A stretch of 12,411 nt of DNA from an uncultured Odoribacter sp. (GCA_905204385.1 CAJKZL010000043.1:1-12411), one strand, 5' to 3'. Counted from the first letter of the stretch, positions 6,453 to 12,411 are shown. Program-made: numbers and translations. Notes: a model not told the origin generated them from the letters alone.

Positions 6453-7525
6453 TCCAGCATTAAATTCATATAAGGATATTGATTTTCGCTCAGGCCGTTC
6501 AAAGGCTGCGGCAATTGATCCGGCTGGTACCCTAGCAATGCCTTCGTCAAAGAAGGAATGTCCGTCTCAATGTCAGCAGGTCGGTTGAGGTGGCCGGAGG
6601 ATATACACTCACCTGCTGCAAGCGTAAAAATGCCATTGTTGGCGGGAAGTTGCGGATCGTAGACTTTCAATCTTAAGGATAAGTCCGGATTTTGTGCTGC
6701 CAGGTGGCTCAGCATATACTGTACGTCGATAATTCTGGCCATACCGTAACGGTTTTGACCTGATTGGCTTGGGAATTGCCGGCAGGTAACCGAAGGGGCG
6801 TGAAAAATGGAGAAAAGCGCGTGCAAAAGAGTGGCTTGTTCCTGCTGCGAACGGTAAAGCATCTCTTTAACGTAAAGTGTGTCGGCTTCCGGAACGGCTA
6901 AAGCCCATCCGGTTGTGGACTGCCGGTCTTCGGAGGCGCAAACCAAAAGCCGTCCTCCCGAGAGATATGTTTCTTCTACGATAGCCAGGTAATCCTCTTC
7001 CGTATGTTGGACACAACAGTTTTTTTGCATCAGTGTATCCCGAAAAAAGGGATAATGCTGCCGGGCAAATTCCGCATCGAAATGTTCCGGGGAAAAGAAG
7101 GGGCCTGAAGGCATTGCCTGAGCAGGAGGGACGGCATAACTCGTGGTAGAATAGCTGAAGACCGCAGCATATCCTAAATGTCCGTAATATTGAAATAGCC
7201 GGTCGTTTGCCGGAATCAGTGTACTTAAAGCAATATTCCGTTTGTGCATTTCCAGAAAGGCCTCCTGCAACAACATGGACATCAAACCGTGATTGCGCGC
7301 TTCTTGCAGGGTGCAGGCGCCTGAGATATAGGAGGTGGTGAGCAGAGTTCCCGACCAGGTCATCGGATAAGGAAGCATAAGGAGAGCGGACAGGGCTTTT
7401 CCGTTTTCTTCGTATACGAGTGAATTTTCATCACTATATTTCCGTTCGAAATAAAAGCGGATAAACTCTTCGGAATCCTGAAAATTTTTCCGCCATAAAT
7501 CCATTACTTGCTCTTTCTTTGTCAT
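6449..7525 (-). CDS. GNAT N-acetyltransferase with SCP2-like C-terminal domain (Eis-like architecture)
   Basis: A 358-residue cytosolic protein. Residues 1-150 form a GNAT fold with an acetyl-CoA-binding motif R77-N-H-G80 inside ACTLQEARNHGLMSMLLQ, and a later FQYYGHLGYA strand typical of the fold. The end (about 265-358) has the pattern of the sterol-carrier-like tail in Eis-type acetyltransferases (VYDPQLPANNGIFTL, then ADIETDIPSLTKALLG). Eis relatives acetylate amines on aminoglycosides or proteins; the substrate here is unknown. The frame continues upstream to 7744, but that part lies inside the DUF2156 gene in another phase, so the ATG at 7525 starting MTKKEQVMDLW is right. It follows the DUF2156 gene after 28 bp. 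Its TAA overlaps the TAA of the convergent TonB-type gene in TTAA. Confidence 0.85.
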   Translation of the reverse strand: MTKKEQVMDLWRKNFQDSEEFIRFYFERKYSDENSLVYEENGKALSALLMLPYPMTWSGTLLTTSYISGACTLQEARNHGLMSMLLQEAFLEMHKRNIALSTLIPANDRLFQYYGHLGYAAVFSYSTTSYAVPPAQAMPSGPFFSPEHFDAEFARQHYPFFRDTLMQKNCCVQHTEEDYLAIVEETYLSGGRLLVCASEDRQSTTGWALAVPEADTLYVKEMLYRSQQEQATLLHALFSIFHAPSVTCRQFPSQSGQNRYGMARIIDVQYMLSHLAAQNPDLSLRLKVYDPQLPANNGIFTLAAGECISSGHLNRPADIETDIPSLTKALLGYQPDQLPQPLNGLSENQYPYMNLMLD

Positions 7526-7553
7526 AAAACGCGCTTGAGAAGAAGTCCGGGGA

Positions 7554-8498
7554 TTATACTTTTTTAAGGGCTCTGGCTTTTTCCAGCAGGATGGCCGGAT
7601 GATAGGAGAGTTTGGCTTGCCGCAAACCGGGGATTCCCAGGTCCTCTTCCCGGTTGAGGTAAATATATTGTTCGGGCAGATGAGAAGCAAAATATTGATT
7701 GATCGCGCTGTATACGCCATCGATAGTGATATCCGCTTTTTCATAATGCACTCCGAATGTGTCGGAGGAAATAGGGGCCCCGAAGGTAAAGGCTACGATT
7801 TTCCCTTCTATCCGGATAATGGCTCCGCTCAGATTGAGGTCCTCAAAATGATGGAGGGCGAAGGTCAGGGCCCGTCGTTCGTTTTTGATGTTTTCGTTTT
7901 CAATATAGCCATGTTTCATGCACCATTGCGATTCGAATTGCAGGCATTCCTGAACAACCTCGGGCGTGAGTGGTTCATACGTGGATCGGTATTCCTTATT
8001 GAATTTGTTGACATGATTCCTTTTAGGCTGATAGTGTTTTCCCTTGAGTTCCGCCAAGTCTTGCCTGAGGTAGAGATAATCGAAATAATCCCGGTCCGTA
8101 CGGTATTCGAACAAGGTAGGGAACGACTGTTCCAACTTCGTTTGCAGTGCGGGTAAAGAACCTCGCAGACATAAGGGAGCCTGCTCTGCGCGGGCAAATT
8201 CTTCCAATCGATGGATGATGGAAATTAAATTCTCACCTCCTACAGGCAGGAAATATTCGTGGAAGCCTTCCGGATGCAGGAAACGGATCACTAATTGGTG
8301 GTCGAGAATCGCATAACTGGATTCCGTGAGAAAATGCCAGCTACATAAATTGGCGAAGGATAAATCACAATCCCGTTCCTGGGTGGGGAGAAGATAAGAA
8401 GTGATCGATTCTTTATCCTGGATTGTGATAGGTTTGAATTCTGTCATATGCGCTGCTATTTGCTGCTGCGAATGTATTCTATTTTTAGTTGCTTGCAT
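7554..8498 (-). CDS. DUF2156 protein (phosphatidylglycerol lysyltransferase C-terminal-like)
   Basis: A 314-residue protein resembling the stand-alone DUF2156/LPG-synthase C-terminal family, a tandem GNAT-like fold that in MprF transfers aminoacyl groups from tRNA to lipids. Seen: DCDLSFANLCSW near residue 45, FHEYFLPVG, the basic stretch YQPKRNHVNKFNKEY, then an IRIEGKIVAFTFG strand and YLNREEDLGIPGLRQAKLSYHP near the end, which are characteristic blocks. There are no membrane helices, so unlike MprF it lacks a flippase part. Two starts are possible: ATG 8498 (AGAAAGT ahead, A-rich context) and ATG 8447 (MTEFKPITIQDKE, where the family begins). It is the first gene of a pair with the GNAT gene, an arrangement seen repeatedly in Bacteroidales. 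Substrate unproven. Confidence 0.85.
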   Translation of the reverse strand: MQATKNRIHSQQQIAAHMTEFKPITIQDKESITSYLLPTQERDCDLSFANLCSWHFLTESSYAILDHQLVIRFLHPEGFHEYFLPVGGENLISIIHRLEEFARAEQAPLCLRGSLPALQTKLEQSFPTLFEYRTDRDYFDYLYLRQDLAELKGKHYQPKRNHVNKFNKEYRSTYEPLTPEVVQECLQFESQWCMKHGYIENENIKNERRALTFALHHFEDLNLSGAIIRIEGKIVAFTFGAPISSDTFGVHYEKADITIDGVYSAINQYFASHLPEQYIYLNREEDLGIPGLRQAKLSYHPAILLEKARALKKV

Positions 8499-8788
8499 AC
8501 TTTCTGTTTAAAAATTTTTATGTAAACGTTTGTGGTTTCCGGAGTCTTGGTCTTGCTTTTTTTATATATCCAAACGAATTTTTGACGGAAAATGTTTGAG
8601 AAAAGGGAAGAGATCGGAATCTTACCTATTTTTTATAAGCGACTTCCTGTAACGGATGAATGTTCGGGGAGAAGCGGAGCCTCTAAGTAAAAAGGGGCCA
8701 GGATGTGAAATCTAATTCGATGTTCGGTCGTAAAAATATTTATTTCCGGTCCGATACACGAAAAGAAAATATGAAAATCAGTAAAATT

Positions 8789-8816
8789 GGTACAAAAATC
8801 CCACTTATGGGTACAA
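8789..8816 (+). promoter_or_regulatory. Direct-repeat operator, AraC-family type (GGTACAA x2, 21-bp period)
   Basis: GGTACAA occurs at 8789-8795 and 8810-8816. The 21-bp period is two DNA turns, the spacing AraC/XylS monomers use on one face of the helix. The second copy lies where a -33 box should be (its end is 20 nt from the -7 box), and there is no TTTG there, as expected for an activator-dependent promoter. The regulator gene is not in the window. Confidence 0.55.
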
Positions 8817-8836
8817 CCGCTACCGAGAAGGACCGC

Positions 8837-8844
8837 TAATTTTG
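8837..8844 (+). promoter_or_regulatory. -7 box of the acetyltransferase-CMD/cupin-flavodoxin operon
   Basis: TAATTTTG is a perfect TAnnTTTG. It lies 20 nt after the second GGTACAA site and 114 bp ahead of the ATG at 8959, so the transcript has a leader of roughly 105-110 nt. Confidence 0.6.
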
Positions 8845-8958
8845 TATTATAAAAATAATCAAGAATGATGAGCCGACGAACAGAGATTTCCGAGGAACTT
8901 TATTAGTCATCATCCAAATATCGACGGAGATATACAGGTAAAATAGAACGGTAATAAG

Positions 8959-9522
8959 ATGAATATCGAAGATTTCAAAGAATATGTGAAAACGGGTCAG
9001 GCCCTCAATACAGAGGAGATCCATCGTTTCATGGACGAGATGAGTAATGAAGCACGTCGGGTGACATTCCGGTTAAATGCGGCATATCACGGCCCGGAAG
9101 AAGTACGTAAACTGCTTTCCGAACTGTTCGGTTATCCGGTGCCGCAGTCGTTGCGCGTGTTTCCTCCGTTCTATGCCGATTTCGGCAAGAACATCGCCGT
9201 AGGAGAGAATGTATTCATCAATGCTTGTTGCCATTTTCAGGATCACGGCGGAGTAACGATAGGAGACGGATGCCAAATCGGGCATAATGTCGTGTTTGCC
9301 ACGCTTAATCACGGGCTTTCACCCGAAGAGCGTAAATCTACCTATCCTGCTCCTATCGTATTGGGGAAAAACGTATGGATTGGCTCGAATGCCACTATCT
9401 TGCAAGGCGTAACCATCGGCGACAATGCTGTCGTAGGTGCGGGTGCGGTCGTAACGAAAGATGTGGCGGCGAATACAGTGGTGGGCGGTGTACCGGCAAA
9501 GTTCATCAAGTCTATCCGATAA
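8959..9522 (+). CDS. Hexapeptide-repeat O-acetyltransferase (maltose/galactoside acetyltransferase family)
   Basis: A 187-residue cytosolic enzyme of the LacA/Maa/NodL type, which moves acetyl from acetyl-CoA to a sugar or similar hydroxyl. An N-terminal helical part (about 1-60, with RRVTFRLN and a short helix before LFGYPVPQS) precedes a left-handed beta-helix built from hexapeptides: FGKNIAVGENVFINACC, VTIGDGCQIGHNVVF, VWIGSNATILQGVTIGDNAVVGAGAVVTKDV. His118 in ATLNHGLSPEER occupies the place of the family's catalytic His. The end GGVPAKFIKSIR is the usual C-terminal cap. The true acceptor is unknown; enzymes of this kind often travel with stress or detoxification operons. It is the first gene of the operon, 12 bp before the CMD/cupin gene. 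Confidence 0.88.
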   Translation: MNIEDFKEYVKTGQALNTEEIHRFMDEMSNEARRVTFRLNAAYHGPEEVRKLLSELFGYPVPQSLRVFPPFYADFGKNIAVGENVFINACCHFQDHGGVTIGDGCQIGHNVVFATLNHGLSPEERKSTYPAPIVLGKNVWIGSNATILQGVTIGDNAVVGAGAVVTKDVAANTVVGGVPAKFIKSIR

Positions 9523-9534
9523 AAATGAAGTAAT

Positions 9535-10359
9535 ATGATAAAATTAGTTTTAAGTATTTTTTTAATTACCCTATTCAGTCTATTAACCTTCCATCTTATG
9601 GCACAGAAAAAAATAGTACAGACGGCAGGACGCGATCAATTGGGTGAGTTCGCCCCCGAATTCGCCCGCCTCAACGATGATGTCCTCTTCGGAGAGGTGT
9701 GGAGCCGCAATGACCTGCTGAATCTCCGTGACCGCAGTCTGGTGACAATCACATCACTGATCAGTCAGGGGATTACGGACAGTTCGTTGACCTTTCATCT
9801 CCGATCGGCGAAGAAAAACGGCATTACCCGCACCGAAATCGCTGAAATTATTACCCATATCGGTTTCTATGCCGGATGGCCGAAGGCATGGGCGGCATTT
9901 CGTCTTGCCAAAGACGTGTGGGCGGAAGACACCGCCGGAGCGGATGCCAAAGCTGCGTTCCAACGCGAGATGATCTTCCCTATCGGTGAACCGAATACGG
10001 CATATGCCAGGTATTTCATCGGCAACAGCTACCTTGCCCGTATTTCGACGGAGCAAATCCCCTTTGCCAATGTCACCTTCGAGCCGCGTTGCCGTAATAA
10101 CTGGCATATCCACAAAGCCACGAAGGGCGGTGGACAGATGCTCGTCGGGGTAGCCGGCCGAGGCTGGTATCAGGAAGAAGGGAAGCCGGCACAGGAGATT
10201 TTACCCGGCACGGTGATCCATATCCCCGCCGGCGTGAAACATTGGCATGGCGCGGCAGCCGATAATTGGTTCGCTCACCTCGCTTTTGAAATTCCCGGTG
10301 AGAATACCTCCAACGAATGGCTTGAACCGGTAACGGATGAAGAGTACGATAAACTTTAA
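9535..10359 (+). CDS. Carboxymuconolactone decarboxylase-like/cupin fusion with signal peptide
   Basis: A 274-residue two-domain protein. Residues 1-23 form a signal peptide (basic MIK, hydrophobic core, cleavage after MA). The CMD domain (about 45-130) contains EVWSRNDLLNLRDRSLVTI and the GITRTEIAEIITHIGFYAGWP helix with the conserved Glu-x5-His; the CxxC pair of AhpD-type peroxidase members is absent. The cupin (about 177-252) has His191 and His193 (NNWHIH) plus His236/His238 (KHWHG) as likely metal ligands, and the PGTVIHIPAGVKH motif. PcaC-type enzymes decarboxylate lactones, but many CMD-cupin fusions have no known substrate. An in-frame ATG at residue 22 (9598) could give a form without the signal. 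It sits between the acetyltransferase and flavodoxin genes. Confidence 0.88.
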   Translation: MIKLVLSIFLITLFSLLTFHLMAQKKIVQTAGRDQLGEFAPEFARLNDDVLFGEVWSRNDLLNLRDRSLVTITSLISQGITDSSLTFHLRSAKKNGITRTEIAEIITHIGFYAGWPKAWAAFRLAKDVWAEDTAGADAKAAFQREMIFPIGEPNTAYARYFIGNSYLARISTEQIPFANVTFEPRCRNNWHIHKATKGGGQMLVGVAGRGWYQEEGKPAQEILPGTVIHIPAGVKHWHGAAADNWFAHLAFEIPGENTSNEWLEPVTDEEYDKL

Positions 10360-10451
10360 AAATAAAAAACAGATTTCTTATGGATAAATTCACACTAACT
10401 CCGCATTTACGGCTGTGTCCCGGCATCGCTCGAACCACGGCTTGGCTTTGC

Positions 10452-11030
10452 ATGCAGCTTACACGTAAATTTTTATTTGTATTACTGGCGGTTGTAGGAA
10501 TAACGACTACGACCTATGCCCAAAAGAATCAAAATATGGACAAAACGCAATCCGAAAAGAAAGTACTTATCGTCTACTTTTCTGCGACAGGGACAACCGC
10601 CCGCGCTGCAGAAAAACTGGCGAATGTTACGGGCGGAGAACTTTATGCAATTACGCCTGCGCAGTCTTATACGGATGCCGATCTCGATTGGCACGACAAG
10701 CAATCCCGCAGTTCGGTGGAAATGAACGATCCGAAAGCCCGTCCGGCGCTCGGCGGCAAGAAACTGAACACTTCCGGTTATGATGTGATATTCCTCGGCT
10801 ACCCTATCTGGTGGAATCTCGCACCGCGAATTATCGATACATTCATCGAAAGTCATGACTTGAAGAACAAGATTCTTATTCCGTTCGCCACATCGGGCAG
10901 CAGCACGATCGCTAACAGTGTGGCGACCCTCAAGAAAAGCTATCCTGAACTGAATTGGAAAGAGGGAAAATTGCTGAACCGGATGAGCGAAAACGATATC
11001 CGCGAATGGATTGGAAATTTGAAGTATTAA
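10452..11030 (+). CDS. Exported flavodoxin-like protein
   Basis: A 192-residue protein with a typical signal peptide (QLTRK, then a hydrophobic core, cleavage at TYA before QKN) followed by a flavodoxin fold. The FMN-phosphate loop is SATGTT (44-49) after VLIVYF; the flavin-contacting GYPIWWNLAP (116-125) and the PFATSGSSTIANS loop (144-156) are also intact. Flavodoxins carry electrons through bound FMN. The frame extends upstream to ATG 10380, whose A-rich context is good for Bacteroidetes, but this would add 24 unusual residues before the signal peptide, so 10452 is preferred. An internal ATG (residue 29, MDKTQSEKK) would give a cytosolic form. It is the last gene of the operon; the gap to the CMD gene is 92 bp from this start. 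Confidence 0.83.
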   Translation: MQLTRKFLFVLLAVVGITTTTYAQKNQNMDKTQSEKKVLIVYFSATGTTARAAEKLANVTGGELYAITPAQSYTDADLDWHDKQSRSSVEMNDPKARPALGGKKLNTSGYDVIFLGYPIWWNLAPRIIDTFIESHDLKNKILIPFATSGSSTIANSVATLKKSYPELNWKEGKLLNRMSENDIREWIGNLKY

Positions 11031-11069
11031 TCGGATAAAAAACAGGAACTATCGACAGTGTCGGCGCAA

Positions 11070-11097
11070 GGCTTACTTGTCAAGCTGGAATTTTTTT
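11070..11097 (+). terminator. Weak candidate terminator of the flavodoxin operon
   Basis: GGCTT (11070-11074) and AAGCT (11082-11086) can form a 5-bp stem with one wobble pair and a 7-nt loop; a run of seven T (11091-11097) follows after four bases. The stem is short, so strength is doubtful. Confidence 0.35.
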
Positions 11098-11128
11098 GTG
11101 GTTGAATAGGTCCCTGAATGAAAAGTTG

Positions 11129-11219
11129 TTCACCTTTTAAGGAGTAAATCTTCGCTATTGATTGCCGCGTGCAGAATACGGGAACTAAAAAGCAAGAGAT
11201 TTATAACTTAAAAGGTGAA
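11129..11219. repeat. 91-nt imperfect palindrome with 13-bp perfect terminal inverted repeats
   Basis: TTCACCTTTTAAG (11129-11141) and CTTAAAAGGTGAA (11207-11219) are perfect inverted repeats. After a symmetric 3x3 internal mismatch (GAG/TAA) the pairing resumes as TAAATCT (11145-11151) with AGATTTA (11197-11203). This gives 20 pairs around a 45-nt centre. Two aligned stems at this distance are very unlikely by chance. No target-site duplication is obvious at the edges, so it may be a MITE-like element, a recombination site or a structured RNA. Confidence 0.6.
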
Positions 11220-11307
11220 TCATTATGATATAGCAGCCGATCACTTGGGTATGTCACTTCTAGCCTTACTCCGACGCATAACACATATCGGGTGTGAAAC
11301 AATCCGG

Positions 11308-11341
11308 TTTATAACAGGAGTGGATTTCTCCCTGTTAAAAA
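11308..11341 (-). terminator. Hairpin just past the PepSY-like gene stop
   Basis: AACAGGAG (11313-11320) pairs with CTCC-C-TGTT (11328-11336, one bulged C) around a 7-nt loop; outer T/A pairs extend it to 11308-11341. It lies about 10 bases beyond the stop of the minus-strand PepSY-like gene. The T-run on the minus strand precedes the stem rather than following it, so it is not a classic intrinsic terminator but may protect the 3' end. Confidence 0.35.
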
Positions 11342-11347
11342 ACGCTA

Positions 11348-12184
11348 TTACTTCTGCCATTTCTGTATATTTCCTTCCAGGTCGATTTTGATGTCTATTT
11401 CTGTCGCTCCTTTTTCCAGTTCGAAGACATAATAATTGCCTTCAGGGGTTTCATACTTTTCGATGTCGTCGATGAGATAATCGCCATAAGCAGTATTCAG
11501 GGCTTGAAGTACTGTTTCTTCTACTTCGCCGGTTGTCACATCGTAGTGGGTATCGATCCATTCGTAACTGGAATTGAAAACCACTTCCATACTTTTATTA
11601 TTGTAGATGATATCGGCTTCGATGAGTCCGTGTTCATTTTCTACTTCTATGATCCTGGCGCCGGGATAGCGGCTGTCGATCCATTCGGTGACGGCTGAAG
11701 GAATCGGCCCTGGCAGATATTGCTCGTAATCGTCCTGATCAGTGTCGGGTACGGCTTTCATCAGTATGCCGTCCTGCGAATAGTATAAATCGAATTCTTG
11801 CTTGTCTTTTTTGACTTCGATGACATAAAGCGTTTCCGCCTGCTGGCGATCCAGACGGTCGATGTCGTCGGTAGTCCAGTCGGCATATTCGCTGTTGCCG
11901 AATGCTTTGCGTACTGCTTCGGGGAGGAGTTCCAACCTGTTGAGTTCCGTTTCGGTCATATGCCATTGACCGTTTGCATCGAACCAGGCCGAGTGAGAGA
12001 GTTGATTGTCGATGAATTCGGCTTTCAGGTAAGCTCCTTTATGCTCCCATTCCACCTGCTCAGCGGCAGGGTATTTGGTTTGAAAGGCTTTTGTCACCGC
12101 TTCGTTAGGAATAGGGCTATCGTCATCGTTACAAGCGGTAAAGAGAAAAATACCGCAAATCCAGCATAATAAATTTCGTTTCAT
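11348..12184 (-). CDS. Lipoprotein with tandem PepSY-like (DUF2874-type) units, probably surface-exposed
   Basis: A 278-residue lipoprotein. The signal ends at FTAC with Cys18 as lipidation site, followed by NDDDS; an acidic run right after the cysteine is known in Bacteroidetes as a surface-export signal, so the protein may face outwards. Two similar units follow (about 24-146 and 160-278), each made of PepSY-like halves: AVTKAFQTKYPAAEQVEW in the first and AVTEWIDSRYPGARIIEV in the second, each later followed by a helix and a YYVFELEKG-like strand with a D-x-D/E-G turn (QDGILMK; LEGNIQKW). Family members are usually about 150 residues, so this is a double-length form. PepSY-like folds resemble beta-lactamase-inhibitor proteins; no ligand is known. 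It follows a second PepSY-like gene by 14 bp. Confidence 0.82.
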   Translation of the reverse strand: MKRNLLCWICGIFLFTACNDDDSPIPNEAVTKAFQTKYPAAEQVEWEHKGAYLKAEFIDNQLSHSAWFDANGQWHMTETELNRLELLPEAVRKAFGNSEYADWTTDDIDRLDRQQAETLYVIEVKKDKQEFDLYYSQDGILMKAVPDTDQDDYEQYLPGPIPSAVTEWIDSRYPGARIIEVENEHGLIEADIIYNNKSMEVVFNSSYEWIDTHYDVTTGEVEETVLQALNTAYGDYLIDDIEKYETPEGNYYVFELEKGATEIDIKIDLEGNIQKWQK

Positions 12185-12198
12185 AGGAGTGTGTTTTA

Positions 12199-12411
12199 TT
12201 AGTTATCGATATCGACAATCTGAAAATTCGTATTGAATTTGATTTCCAGCTGATTGTTTAGCTTTACCTCATATCCTTTGCTGTCCCTTTCAATTTTCAG
12301 GGGTTTTGCCTCAGGGTATTGTTTGGCGAGGAGGTTGCGTATGGGTTGAGGGATAATGGCCTCCGGAACTACCGAAAACTTGCAGTTTACTTCTTCCCAT
12401 AGACCGTTTTT
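12199..12411 (-). CDS. PepSY-like (DUF2874-type) protein, C-terminal part only
   Basis: The last 70 residues of a gene cut off by the window edge. The protein ends with the clearest PepSY-like block of the region: FSVVPEAIIPQPIRNLLAKQ, then YPEAKPLKIERDSKGYEVKL, NNQLEIKFN and a final FQIVDIDN before TAA. Here a helix is followed by a strand with G-YEV and a short L-E-I-K-F strand, the family pattern. The N-terminus, and hence any signal peptide, lies outside the window. It is upstream of the double PepSY-like lipoprotein gene on the same strand with a 14-bp gap, so the two are almost certainly co-transcribed and functionally related. Confidence 0.8.
   Translation of the reverse strand, partial: KNGLWEEVNCKFSVVPEAIIPQPIRNLLAKQYPEAKPLKIERDSKGYEVKLNNQLEIKFNTNFQIVDIDN

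Larger units (their letters stand above)
8499..8958. promoter_or_regulatory. Regulatory intergenic region upstream of the acetyltransferase operon
   Basis: Of these 460 non-coding bases, the left part (8499-8780) serves the divergent DUF2156 gene. It includes the palindrome AAACGTTT (8524-8531) inside ATGTAAACGTTT, a 12-mer also found at 2683-2694; otherwise I see only AT-rich sequence with no clear -7 box. The right part holds the GGTACAA pair, the -7 box and a leader of about 110 nt before the ATG at 8959. No convincing gene is present. Confidence 0.55.
11031..11347. other. Gene-poor gap with palindrome and possible gene relic
   Basis: These 317 bases follow the flavodoxin gene. They contain a weak hairpin with T-run (11070-11097), a 91-nt palindrome (11129-11219), an open frame from 11212 with a helix-turn-helix-like stretch, and a hairpin near the end of the PepSY-like gene (11308-11341). 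No intact gene is seen. The mix suggests relic or mobile DNA. Confidence 0.5.

Noticed and set aside
7526..7744. Upstream extension of the GNAT acetyltransferase frame
   Set aside because: These 73 codons overlap the DUF2156 gene in a different phase, and the GNAT homology begins just after ATG 7525.
7599..8156. 185-codon plus-strand frame opposite the DUF2156 gene
   Set aside because: It is antisense to a recognised family, has no promoter or ribosome binding site, and no recognisable motif.
8524..8531. AAACGTTT as a LacI/CcpA-type cre operator
   Set aside because: The surrounding sequence TGTAAACGTTTGTG departs from the cre pattern at its end, and carbon catabolite control by CcpA is a Firmicutes system.
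8836..9024. 62-codon minus-strand frame over the operon promoter and start of the acetyltransferase
   Set aside because: It covers the -7 box and leader and the 5' end of a firm gene. The hydrophobic look comes from AT-rich non-coding DNA.
11129..11219. Integron attC site or CRISPR-like repeat
   Set aside because: The palindrome lacks the RYYYAAC/GTTRRRY ends of attC, there is only one copy, and no integrase or cas gene is in view.

Overview
The window looks like chromosomal DNA of a gut-type Bacteroidales (Bacteroides/Parabacteroides/Odoribacter-like; genus not resolved). Three things point there. Several genes have a Bacteroidetes -7 box (TAnnTTTG) upstream, once with a well-spaced -33 TTTG, and few have a strong Shine-Dalgarno. 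The families are typical of the group: two-RCK AspT/YidE-like transporter, sigma factor followed by an anti-sigma/TonB-like protein, DUF2156 plus GNAT pair, PepSY-like lipoproteins. The lipoprotein leader CNDDD resembles a Bacteroidetes surface-export signal. I see no tRNA, rRNA, CRISPR array, intact insertion sequence, phage gene or recognisable defence system.

Layout. 1-2567 is a set of small envelope genes: the end of a MarC-family membrane protein (+), two tandem VTT/YqaA-type membrane proteins (-), a 63-residue two-helix membrane protein (+) and an M23 metallopeptidase lipoprotein (-). 2568-2834 is a divergent promoter region leading to a 553-residue AspT/YidE-like transporter (+). A small membrane protein (-) is divergent from an ECF sigma factor gene (+), which overlaps by 14 bp a single-pass protein with an anti-sigma-like N-terminus and a TonB C-terminal domain. 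Convergent to that pair is a two-gene unit (-): a DUF2156 (phosphatidylglycerol-lysyltransferase-like) protein followed by a GNAT acetyltransferase with an SCP2-like tail.

From 8499 the character changes. A 460-bp non-coding region carries two GGTACAA sites exactly 21 bp apart just upstream of a good -7 box, the geometry of an AraC-family activator site. It drives a three-gene operon: hexapeptide O-acetyltransferase, an exported carboxymuconolactone-decarboxylase/cupin fusion, and an exported flavodoxin. The gap after it (11031-11347) holds a striking 91-nt imperfect palindrome and a short open frame with a helix-turn-helix-like stretch, and looks like relic or mobile DNA. The window ends with two PepSY-like genes on the minus strand, the first cut by the window edge.

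The genes do not form one pathway. They are separate modules: envelope maintenance, anion/amino-acid-type transport, a sigma/TonB signalling pair, an aminoacyl/acetyl-transferase pair, an inducible redox/detoxification-like operon and calcium- or protein-binding-type lipoproteins. Three of the four convergent junctions are extremely tight (gaps of 0, 10 and -4 bp). The most worthwhile non-coding signals are the AraC-type operator and the 91-nt palindrome. I did not find a clearly new multi-gene system.
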